A stretch of 34,183 bases of DNA from contig JAESUH010000129.1 in the NCBI GenBank assembly GCA_016763155.1, positions 1 to 34,183 on the forward strand, read 5' to 3'. The notes below the pieces were generated by a model. That model had not been told where the DNA came from. It saw only the letters and a list, made by a program, of their open reading frames with translations, and did not search any database. Of the stretch, positions 27,103 to 34,183 are shown piece by piece. How positions within the stretch are numbered: position 1 is the stretch's first letter; every line of letters begins with the position of its first letter. A program made the position numbers and the translations under genes. Source of the stretch: Rhizobiaceae bacterium (lineage in GTDB: Bacteria > Pseudomonadota > Alphaproteobacteria > Rhizobiales > Rhizobiaceae).

Positions 27103-29925
27103 CTAATTCAGCGGAATAGTCAGTTTCACACTGCCGCCATAGGCGTCGTAGCTGGCAAGGCCAATTCCGTCGTAGAAGCCGCTGAAAGCAAGGCTCCAGC
27201 CGAGCAGATTGGTGACCGCAATGCCTGCATCCAGTTTGGCGCGTAGATCATCTGAACCAAGCACCGTGCCTTGGGTGAGAATGCCCTTTTTGATACCGAA
27301 GTTCTGCACGCCCGAGATGCCGAAACTTGGTTGCATCAGCGTGCCATCTTCAAGCTTGATATCGTAGCTGAAGCTCGGGCCGAAGCTGTATTCTCCTAAG
27401 GATACGGTTTGTTGCGGAATGATATTGCCGAGAGTATCCGTATAAGTCTCCTGATTTTCCTCAAACCACGATATTCCCGCCTGTGGTGCAATGGTCCATG
27501 CGCCTAGTTTGTAGCTGCCCGAGAGTTTGGCGCTGGCAAGAAAGCGCTCGGTTTCAAACTGATCGGTATAATTGCCATTTGGGTTTACATCATTCTCAGA
27601 ACGACCCCACGCCACGCGCGCTTCATAAGAGAGCTTAGTGCCGCTAATCCTGCCTGCAATATAAGGCCCGATCATCCAACCCATACCATCGACAGATGAG
27701 TTCGCCGTCCGGTTGGTTTCACTGGCCCAGTCCACCTGTACCAGTGCGCCGATAATCATATCGGGCGAGACAAAGTAGTGCGCGCCAAAATAGCCGACCC
27801 AGAGGTCACTATCAGCATTGCCTGCCCTTGCGGAGGAACCATGGACCTCTGTCCAGATGTCAAAATTATGAGCTTCCCCATAAGTTGATGAGGTACTGTC
27901 TACCGAAAGCGCATTTGGAAAGGCATTATCAATGCGCTTATCGGCCTTTGATTTTTGCTTCAACCGGCTGAGGCTGGAAGAAAAGGACAGGCGCAAATTC
28001 CCCTCATTGCCATCCACATCCAGATCACCCAAGGGCCCCCCACCACCAAGATTGGAGCCATTTAGCAGACCGCCAATATTGGGCTGGTTGCTCAATATGT
28101 GATAGGCGCGGTTATGCATGAAAGTGGCGATGACCTTTTGGGTATCTTCAATAATCGTATTCTTGACGATCACTTGTTCTGCAGCAGCATTGCCATTGCT
28201 GACGGCATCCACCGCAACATTCGCCGCCACATCGATGGTGACATCGCCTTTGCCTGATGGCGTGATGGTGGCGGTATAGGTATTGGCATCAGCAGCAACA
28301 AAGCCCGAAGCGGCACCATTGCCCACCGTGATATCAGCCTGCACAAAGCCGGTGACATCTTCCGAGAACTGTACCGTGATATTAAACGCGGTTAGGCCAT
28401 CGGTGGAGGTCGGGGCTGTGATCTCGACTGTTGGCGAAACATTATCCAGAATGGCGGTTTGACTATTTGCCGCCAGATTATCATTGCCCGCATCATCCTT
28501 GCCAGCACCAGCCTTTACCCCAATCACCACATCTCCACCTCCATTGGGTGTGATCAGCGCAGTGAACACCCGTTTCGCAGTTACGGTTTTAAAGGCCGAG
28601 GCTGTGGCATTGGTGAGGGCTGCATTGATATCAGCCAGATCAAAACCGTTAATCCCCTCATTGAAGGTGAAGGTCGCGGTAAACGGGGTTGTGCTATTGG
28701 TGATTGTCGGAACACCGGTAATGGCCACATTGGATTTGATCTCATCCGTATTCGTCACACGCACCGCGATATCCTGTACATCGGTTTGTGCACTGCCATC
28801 GGTCGCCGTTACCTGCACATCATAGACATTGTTGCCACCCACATCAGCCGGTGTTTCAAAATCAGGAGCGGCTGCAAAACTCAACGCGCCCGAATTGGTA
28901 TCAATATTAAACTTAGCCTGATCAGCACCGCCGCTGATTGAATAGGTAACTGCACCACCATCGCCCTGGGTAGTAGTAACCGTCGTCACAGCAGTCACAT
29001 TCTCCATCACAGTGATATTTGCCGTAGTATTTCCTCCATCAGATGTAATAATCGGGGCAACATCAGGCACGTTGGTAACCGTCACAGCAATATCCTGAAC
29101 ATCAACTAGCCCGCTACTATTTGTAACCGTCACCTGCACATCATAGACGTTGTTACCCCCCACATCAGTTGGGGTTTCAAAATCAGGTGCAGTAACAAAC
29201 GTCAGCACACCAGTATTGGCATCAATATTGAATTTGGCCTGATCAGCACCGCCTGTCTTTGCGTAGGTAAGCCCTGCACCTTCCGTGTCACCACCACCAT
29301 CCGTACTTTGCACATCGGTAACCGCAGTCTGATTCTCAGCCGCATTCACCGCAGCAGTAGCACCACCAGTGATAACAGGAGTAACCGCGGCAACTATGGT
29401 AAACGATTTAATCGTATCTGTGCCCGCATCCTTGCTGAATACAAAATTATAGGTATTACCTGCATAATCATATTGCATAATATGAGAAAATGCATTGGCT
29501 GTGGTTGCCGTAAAATCCACCGTGGAGGCGATTGGAGCCCCGTCGACGAATACGTTGGAAATCGTAGCCGCATGATAGTGAATGCGCAAACCATCAAATA
29601 CTGTAGGTGTACCATCATTATTGGTGTTTAAATCAACCGCAATTGGGGAACTGGAAGTCGTTGCGTTAAAACCATGGCCAAAGGTACCTATTATTACGCA
29701 AGTCAAAGATGTTCTAAGCACGACGCCGCTGTAAGCACCATCGTCGATATGCGTATCAGGCACAGCTGGACAAGTCACCCCCGCAGTAATAGCCAAACTG
29801 TTATCAACCACACCAAAGGTGCTTACAGAAAAGAACAACAGCCCCAATAACACGCTGAACCAGCGGTGCATCGTCCAATTCTCGATTACCCCACCAAAAA
29901 CCCTGCTAACACTTTTACCACTCAT
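27103..29925 (-). CDS. Autotransporter adhesin 2 with cadherin-like and Ig-like repeats, 940 residues
   Basis: I place the start at the ATG at 29925, because GGGGGTGG lies before it; the frame is open to 29973. Signal peptide: MHRWFSVLLGLLFFSVSTFG. In numbering from 29973, two cadherin-like repeats lie at about 203-300 and 306-408, each with DQAKFNID-N-G-L-F and VYDVQVT. Two bacterial Ig-like repeats follow at about 413-510 and 514-606 (FTATFTFNEGINGFDLADI, FNITVQFSEDVTGFVQADI). A linker leads to a C-terminal autotransporter barrel at 700-956, beginning FDIWTEVHGSSARAG. Such repeat stacks usually mediate cell-cell or surface adhesion, sometimes calcium-dependent. Site C lies upstream. The region near residues 60-200 is not recognised. 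Confidence 0.87.
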   Translation of the reverse strand: MSGKSVSRVFGGVIENWTMHRWFSVLLGLLFFSVSTFGVVDNSLAITAGVTCPAVPDTHIDDGAYSGVVLRTSLTCVIIGTFGHGFNATTSSSPIAVDLNTNNDGTPTVFDGLRIHYHAATISNVFVDGAPIASTVDFTATTANAFSHIMQYDYAGNTYNFVFSKDAGTDTIKSFTIVAAVTPVITGGATAAVNAAENQTAVTDVQSTDGGGDTEGAGLTYAKTGGADQAKFNIDANTGVLTFVTAPDFETPTDVGGNNVYDVQVTVTNSSGLVDVQDIAVTVTNVPDVAPIITSDGGNTTANITVMENVTAVTTVTTTQGDGGAVTYSISGGADQAKFNIDTNSGALSFAAAPDFETPADVGGNNVYDVQVTATDGSAQTDVQDIAVRVTNTDEIKSNVAITGVPTITNSTTPFTATFTFNEGINGFDLADINAALTNATASAFKTVTAKRVFTALITPNGGGDVVIGVKAGAGKDDAGNDNLAANSQTAILDNVSPTVEITAPTSTDGLTAFNITVQFSEDVTGFVQADITVGNGAASGFVAADANTYTATITPSGKGDVTIDVAANVAVDAVSNGNAAAEQVIVKNTIIEDTQKVIATFMHNRAYHILSNQPNIGGLLNGSNLGGGGPLGDLDVDGNEGNLRLSFSSSLSRLKQKSKADKRIDNAFPNALSVDSTSSTYGEAHNFDIWTEVHGSSARAGNADSDLWVGYFGAHYFVSPDMIIGALVQVDWASETNRTANSSVDGMGWMIGPYIAGRISGTKLSYEARVAWGRSENDVNPNGNYTDQFETERFLASAKLSGSYKLGAWTIAPQAGISWFEENQETYTDTLGNIIPQQTVSLGEYSFGPSFSYDIKLEDGTLMQPSFGISGVQNFGIKKGILTQGTVLGSDDLRAKLDAGIAVTNLLGWSLAFSGFYDGIGLASYDAYGGSVKLTIPLN

Positions 29926-29975
29926 AAAAAACCACCCCCGGCCCCTGCACGGCCCACAATTTCTATTGCCCAATA

Positions 29976-29991
29976 TCGAATGTACATTCGA
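29976..29991. promoter_or_regulatory. Second palindrome, adhesin 2 promoter
   Basis: TCGAATGTACATTCGA is a perfect 16-bp palindrome, 49 bp from the gene-proximal edge of site C. The same element, with one mismatch, stands 48 bp from site A. Between the two palindromes the promoters share GTTAA-n-AATTCC and a TGAA box. It is probably an operator or leader hairpin common to the two classical autotransporters. Confidence 0.62.
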
Positions 29992-30040
29992 CCGTCAGGC
30001 ACTTTGTTAGGGAATTCTTAACTTATTCAGTAATTTACGT

Positions 30041-30062
30041 ATATGTATGGAATCATACATAC
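30041..30062. promoter_or_regulatory. Shared regulatory palindrome, site C (adhesin 2)
   Basis: The element is the same as sites A and B with one changed end base, leaving 8-bp perfect arms, TATGTATG and CATACATA. The outer flank in gene orientation is AAAAAAGTGC, one base different from A and B. It lies 115 bp upstream of the chosen ATG at 29925. Confidence 0.8.
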
Positions 30063-30112
30063 AGGGCACTTTTTTCAGTATGGTGAATTTCACCAGTTCG
30101 CCATTCCAACCG

Positions 30113-30230
30113 GCGTCACTCCTGTGAAAAGCACAGGGGTCCATGCCGCTTCCCTCTCGGCATAATCGCACCACCCAATTTGTAGAGGTTTCACTGGCAT
30201 GGATTCCTGTGACAGGCACAGGAATGACGG
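30113..30230. repeat. Small interspersed repeat with inverted ends (MITE/REP-like)
   Basis: Two 35-bp arms, 30113-30147 and 30196-30230, are imperfect inverted copies of each other. Each contains its own hairpin CCTGTG-n-CACAGG and ends in CCATGCC or GGCATGG. The arm sequence with TCCTGTG...CACAGGAATGACG is of a kind widely scattered in intergenic regions of alphaproteobacterial genomes. It lies between the kinase stop and site C. It may also act as a transcription terminator for the two-component operon. An open frame through it (30007-30255) is not treated as a gene. Confidence 0.7.
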
Positions 30231-30307
30231 GAGAATTGTGTGAGGGGGAGGGCACAAATGGGCAATTATACTGGTTCAGACGCAGATAAATTGAGGTAGT
30301 TCGCCGG

Positions 30308-32113
30308 TCAATCAGGCAAAATCAGTTTTACTTGTGTACCACTGGCCGAACTGGTCACTTTGATCTGCGCACCGATTTGTTTTGCGCGGCGGTGCATGCC
30401 GATAATGCCATGATTGCCCTGCTCAGGCAAATTGGTCGGATCAAATCCAGAGCCATTGTCGCTGATCGTCACAGATGAAGCATTCGACGCGACGGTGATT
30501 ACACTGGCATTGGCATGTTTAATAATATTGGTAATGGCTTCTTGAACAATGCGGGCCAGATGCAGGTTTTGCGAAGGGCCAGATACCGGCAAAATGGGTT
30601 CCTCGCCTATTTGCCAATCGAACTCAAGACCATTGGCCTCCAGCAACGCCTCAAGCCGGGTGCGCAACATGCCAAGCAATGTGGTGATGCTATCCTGATT
30701 TTCTAAACTGTCGAGCATCAGGGCTAAATCTCGCAAGGCATCTTCAAGCGCTGAGCGTAATGTCTCATCGCCAACATTGCGGTTTTCCATATAGGCCAAT
30801 GTATTGACCAATTGCCCGCCAATTCCATCATGCAAATCAAGCATGATGCGTTGCCGCTCCTCATCAACTGCCTTGTGTTTTTCCGCTTCGGCAAGGTCTC
30901 GGTAACTTTTAGCGAGCTCTTTGGTTTTTTGCTCAATAATCTCATGTAGCGAGCCGGTCAGCGTTTCGAACTCCGAAAGACTTCGAATGAGCCGAGACAT
31001 GATCAGCCATAAACATACAATCGACATGGCAATCGGCATATATTGTAATATATGCAAACTTCGAGGAGGCTCGTTTAGCAGGTTCAGAATTTCTTCATAC
31101 AGGCCGATGGCCAATGAAACAGACAGCACCAGAAAGAAAATTGCAAAATCCCGGAGCGCCGACTTTTCTCTGTTCTGCCAAAAAACAATCAAGACGCCAA
31201 GAGCACAAATTGCTGTCCCGATATTTAGAACCAGCGTGAGCAAAAAGACGTACTTTGCAGGTGCAACTACCATGATCGCTGCAGAAACCACTATGAACCA
31301 CAGATAGAATTTTTCCAAAGGCAGTTTCGGCAACTCCAGGAATCTGTTGATGAATTTCATGATGAAAAACACATACAGGTAAATTGAAACTGCCCATGAC
31401 AGGGTCCAGTATTTATATGGAAAGTATGAGATATCATATCCATAATGTGCCAGAAAGATGCAAGCGCTGAAGCATGACAAGCTGAGCCATAAAAATATCG
31501 GGTCATCACGACGTGCCACCCAGACGCCTCCAATAACCACAAATAAAATGGCCATAAGGCCCAAACTAAACCGCGTGACACCAATACCGATTGATGTGCG
31601 GAAGTTTTTTACTGGCTCCAATGTCGACAGCGAGCCGACATAAAAAGGGAATATACTCACCCCCTGCTGTGGCGGCCCGGTAAGAACAATGTCTATCCGG
31701 TTTTGTCCGACACGCAGCAAATTATTTGATATTTGAGATAATATGGGATGGTTCCACATTCGCCCGCCCAGCCTGGGTCGTCTGATTTCGGTACCGTTTA
31801 AGGTAATAGCTATATTGTCAGATATTTTCGGTAAATATACGGCTTGGATCTGCTCAGGTGGCATTTCCATTTCAAACTGAAATTGCATATAGAGCTTCGT
31901 ATTGGCGGTCGCGTACCGCATAGGCACGAAATAAGGCAATGTGATTTTTGCACGTTGGACGCAATTGTGATCAGAACATAATTCGCCGCTGGTGATCAGT
32001 TTGCTGCCCTCGATCGGCGAAATTTGTCCAAAATTTGAGAAGTAAATCAGCGAAGTCAGGAACAGCACCCAGAGCGCCATTGCCACCATCGTGACACAGT
32101 TCTGCTTACTCAC
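30308..32113 (-). CDS. Sensor histidine kinase, NarL-partner type, with 7TM sensor region
   Basis: This 601-residue membrane kinase begins with one transmembrane helix (residues 10-28). A periplasmic domain of about 145 residues follows, beta-rich with RVGQNRIDIVLTGPPQQG near its end. Then come about seven membrane helices (residues 175-375), resembling 7TM sensors with an extracellular ligand module. A coiled coil (390-420) leads to the HisKA_3 dimerisation box ERQRIMLDLHDGIGGQLV with phosphorylated His428. An HATPase domain contains the N-box IVQEAITNIIKHANAS and G-box DNGSGFD. The start is a GTG that overlaps the regulator's TGA by 4 bp (GTGA). The pair is surely co-translated. The ligand is unknown; the periplasmic part could sense carbohydrate or envelope state, which is a guess. 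Confidence 0.92.
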   Translation of the reverse strand: MSKQNCVTMVAMALWVLFLTSLIYFSNFGQISPIEGSKLITSGELCSDHNCVQRAKITLPYFVPMRYATANTKLYMQFQFEMEMPPEQIQAVYLPKISDNIAITLNGTEIRRPRLGGRMWNHPILSQISNNLLRVGQNRIDIVLTGPPQQGVSIFPFYVGSLSTLEPVKNFRTSIGIGVTRFSLGLMAILFVVIGGVWVARRDDPIFLWLSLSCFSACIFLAHYGYDISYFPYKYWTLSWAVSIYLYVFFIMKFINRFLELPKLPLEKFYLWFIVVSAAIMVVAPAKYVFLLTLVLNIGTAICALGVLIVFWQNREKSALRDFAIFFLVLSVSLAIGLYEEILNLLNEPPRSLHILQYMPIAMSIVCLWLIMSRLIRSLSEFETLTGSLHEIIEQKTKELAKSYRDLAEAEKHKAVDEERQRIMLDLHDGIGGQLVNTLAYMENRNVGDETLRSALEDALRDLALMLDSLENQDSITTLLGMLRTRLEALLEANGLEFDWQIGEEPILPVSGPSQNLHLARIVQEAITNIIKHANASVITVASNASSVTISDNGSGFDPTNLPEQGNHGIIGMHRRAKQIGAQIKVTSSASGTQVKLILPD

Positions 32114-32748
32114 AGCAGTCCCATCTTCGTCGCCTGCACTACGGCCTGAATGTTCGAACCAACATTCAATTTCCGGTAAATGCTATTGATGTGATTGCCC
32201 ACTGTCCCCGTAGATATATCAAGCTGGAGGCCAATCTCTCTTCGTTTATAACCTTGGGCAACGGCACGCAGAATTTCAATTTCCCTGCCTGTGAGTTCAA
32301 ACTCTGGAGCAGTTTCAGAAACAGCCTGACGCTTTACCATGGTTAGCAGATGTCGCGCGATGGACGGACTGATCGGGCTGCCCCCATCGATCACGGCCAG
32401 AATATCATCGCACACGCTGGTCAGTCCGCCGCTTTTTAGAACATACCCTTTTGCACCTGCCTGAATGGCTTCAATGACCCGGGCCTCATCCCCAAAAATA
32501 CTGATCACCAGCGCATCACAATCCCAATCTGCTTGGGCCACAGCACGGATAACATCAACGCCCGATCCATCCGGCAGACCGAGATCGATCAGAACCACTC
32601 GTGGTTGCAGATCGCCGAGCAATTCCAGCCCCTGGCTCACCGTGCTTGCAGAACCAACCACCTCCAAATCGTCATGCTTGGTAACGGCATCCCTTATCCG
32701 CGCAGCAATTTCTGCACGGTCTTCGATGATCAGTATTGGGTGTGGCAT
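32110..32748 (-). CDS. NarL/LuxR-family response regulator
   Basis: This 212-residue regulator has a receiver domain: acidic pair in ILIIEDRAE, phosphorylated Asp55 in VVLIDLGLPDGSG, and conserved Lys in GYVLKSGG. A LuxR-type helix-turn-helix follows: FELTGREIEILRAVAQGYKR, then REIGLQLDISTGTVGNHI and the usual NSIYRKLNVGS. I choose the ATG at 32748 because the receiver then starts normally (MPHPILIIED); the GTG at 32796 would leave only 12 bp to palindrome site D. LuxR-type regulators bind as dimers to inverted repeats, which suits the five palindromes in this region. Site D in its own promoter predicts autoregulation. Confidence 0.93.
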   Translation of the reverse strand: MPHPILIIEDRAEIAARIRDAVTKHDDLEVVGSASTVSQGLELLGDLQPRVVLIDLGLPDGSGVDVIRAVAQADWDCDALVISIFGDEARVIEAIQAGAKGYVLKSGGLTSVCDDILAVIDGGSPISPSIARHLLTMVKRQAVSETAPEFELTGREIEILRAVAQGYKRREIGLQLDISTGTVGNHINSIYRKLNVGSNIQAVVQATKMGLL

Positions 32749-32808
32749 GGTGCAGATCACGCTTAAATTTTGAATATAACTTGATATAGCACCCACAAGT
32801 TCCAGTGT

Positions 32809-32830
32809 ATATGTATGGATTCATACATGA
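32809..32830. promoter_or_regulatory. Shared regulatory palindrome, site D (two-component operon)
   Basis: The element keeps the core ATGTATG-N4-CATACAT (32811-32828), with centre GATT in place of GAAT. The A-run and CTGC flank seen at the other sites are absent. It stands 60 bp upstream of the response regulator start, fitting feedback control. Confidence 0.75.
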
Positions 32831-32914
32831 GGAATGGCCTATAACAACCCGTAATGAGGTGCCTATCAGGTTAAATCTACCGTTATTGTCTGAAATTTCT
32901 CAAAAAACTGCACC

Positions 32915-32936
32915 ATATGTATGATTCCAAACATAT
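32915..32936. promoter_or_regulatory. Shared regulatory palindrome, site E (exoprotein pseudogene)
   Basis: This copy lies on the other strand relative to A-C, with one mismatch in the second arm (CAAACATAT for CATACATAT). The upstream flank reads AAAAAACTGC followed by ACC. In the orientation of the plus-strand exoprotein gene it is arranged exactly as sites A-C are to their genes. It lies about 130 bp upstream of that gene's likely start. Confidence 0.8.
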
Positions 32937-33067
32937 ACAGACCTATCTGACCCCGCCAATAAATCAATCACATTTGTCAGTTTCACGTCAGAAGCCAATA
33001 TTATTGTTAGTTAACAGAGTTTTACTGAATATATTGTGAGTATGGTATCCTTTGCGGGGGATGTGTT

Positions 33068-33696
33068 TTGAGTAGTTTTATACCAAAACAACTTTTTTGC
33101 GCGTTCTTGGGTAATTTGTTAGCCACAACTACGCTTTCGCATTCGTTTGTTTACACCGGAAATTTGCCTTCCGGGGGACAGGTTTTCTGTCGGTAATAAT
33201 CACTCGGTGAATTTCCAGAATGGTTCGGGGGCAATGCAGAACCGGGTGACGGGGAATAATATCTCCACCATCAATGGTCGTCTGACAGCCACCGGGTCTG
33301 TATTCCTGATCAATCGTAATGGGGTAATTATAGGCAAGAACGGGGTGATCGAGACCGGCGGCAGTATCCCCGCGCCGAATGGCACGGCGGCATTGATTAC
33401 CGAGCGTGAAGATTGGGGATGCCAATTCTTCAATCACCGAACAGGGCATGATTGCTGCAGCCAAGGTGGAGTTGCGGACCAATGGGGGCAATATCTACGT
33501 TTTAGCTGGCAATAAGGGTGGCTCAAACAACGCCATCGGCGTGACCAAATCCGGTGGACACATCTTCCTGACCGCTCCAGGTGGACGGGTAATAGTACGC
33601 AAGCAGGTTCGCGCCCGGCGCAGGATTTTTCGCAATTCAAGACCTCGCATTGATGGGGGCGATATCTTCGTCAATGCCAATATCGTAAATATCTAA
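33068..33696 (+). pseudogene. Two-partner-secretion exoprotein (filamentous haemagglutinin-like), broken and truncated
   Basis: Three frames together give the N-terminus of a TpsA exoprotein. First, from the TTG at 33068 after GGGGG, comes a signal peptide (FIPKQLFCAFLGNLLATTTL) and the start of the mature protein, YTGNLPSGGQV. After a frameshift near 33180, with about 25 residues lost, the TPS secretion domain follows: FSVGNNHSVNFQNGSGAMQN, RVTGNNISTINGRL, GSVFLINRNGVIIGKNGVIE. A second frameshift near 33405 leads to EQGMIAAAKVELRTNGGNIY, VLAGNKGG, GGHIFLTAPGGRV, ending GGDIFVNANIVNI. Intact relatives are usually far longer. No TpsB transporter is in the window. Site E upstream shows it once shared the regulon. 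Confidence 0.82.
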
Positions 33697-34116
33697 TGAC
33701 TCCGATGCGCTTTGCCATGTATAGAAGGCCCCGATTGCCCAATTGTTAATTTGAGTTAACTGCGATTTTTGTAGGTTACGGTCATGTGCCTGGCCTTTTT
33801 GCATCTCCAGAGAAGTGAAACCTTGATCCAGCCATGAATAGTGGTAGCACAGGGTCCATCTACAGGTGCTTGATCTGGCTCTAGCTAACCTCGGAATTTG
33901 ATCGCACCTCATATTGCGTTAACGTCTTCCACGATATGACTCCAAGCCAATGGCTGCTTCCTGGAAGTTGACCCGTGGCATTCGCGTTTACCTGAACGGT
34001 TACTTTGGGCCGTTAGTGCCGAGAAACCGGTGCATGCCCAAGTCACCTGCAAACATTGTATCTACGGATGGGATTGCCACACACCACTTCAATTTTTATG
34101 GCAGCTAATTCGACCG
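33697..34116. other. Gene-free stretch after the exoprotein remnant
   Basis: About 420 bp show many stops in all frames. A 91-codon minus-strand frame (33637-33912) overlaps the pseudogene and resembles nothing I can name. The abrupt end of the exoprotein gene and scrambled sequence suggest a deletion or insertion-sequence relic, but no transposase motif is clear. Confidence 0.35.
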
Positions 34117-34183
34117 CTATTTCCGAGCAATACGCTTGGCAAGTTCTGCTGAAACTTCATCCGCTGCCTGTTGGACCGGATCA
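34117..34183 (-). CDS. Possible C-terminal end of an unknown gene (partial)
   Basis: The minus frame from the right window edge reads about 21 residues ending AADEVSAELAKRIARK and a TAG stop. It looks like a helical, charged protein C-terminus but is too short to identify. It may be chance. Confidence 0.25.
   Translation of the reverse strand, partial: DPVQQAADEVSAELAKRIARK

Noticed and set aside
30007-30255. 82-codon minus-strand frame as a gene
   Set aside because: It runs through the inverted-repeat element and the regulatory palindrome, and its sequence is explained by those repeats.

Overview
The window is chromosomal DNA of an alphaproteobacterium, most likely order Hyphomicrobiales (Rhizobiales). 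The main evidence is the minus-strand housekeeping block murA - DUF2948 - hisD - UPF0262 - low-molecular-weight phosphatase - infA - maf - yacG, a gene order I know from that order. The moderate base composition, a secreted sulfatase and very large adhesins would suit a marine or host-associated member; that is inference.

Layout. (1) 1-431: the end of a tyrosine integrase, AT-rich, next to the 3' end of tRNA-Phe (527-602), probably the border of an integrated element lying to the left. (2) 773-6400: the conserved housekeeping block, then tRNA-Thr (6553-6627). (3) 7109-10713: a secreted sulfatase, a small acidic protein, and a divergent membrane-anchored TPR regulator. (4) 10798-11910: decayed genes, namely a LacI-family regulator with a stop and a frameshift, and a collapsed integrase. 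(5) 12319-29925: a surface-protein region read on the minus strand. It holds a 2044-residue autotransporter, an IalB-like periplasmic protein, three tail-collar-domain proteins in a tight operon, an 1800-residue inverse autotransporter (type Ve-like) with a beta-helix passenger, and a 940-residue autotransporter with cadherin/Ig-like repeats. (6) 30308-32748: a NarL/LuxR-type response regulator overlapping a seven-TM histidine kinase. (7) 33068-33696: a broken two-partner-secretion exoprotein gene on the plus strand.

The most interesting observation is a shared regulatory sequence. A near-perfect palindrome, ATGTATG-N4-CATACAT, usually with a conserved A-run and (C/G)TGC flank, occurs five times. 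It lies upstream of each of the three large surface-protein genes, upstream of the two-component operon itself, and in the same relative orientation upstream of the broken exoprotein gene. The simplest reading is a self-contained surface-adhesion regulon, with its own two-component system binding this palindrome at every target promoter including its own. The two classical autotransporter promoters also share a second palindrome (TCGAATGTACATTCGA type) at an almost identical spacing. Binding by this regulator is inferred, not shown.
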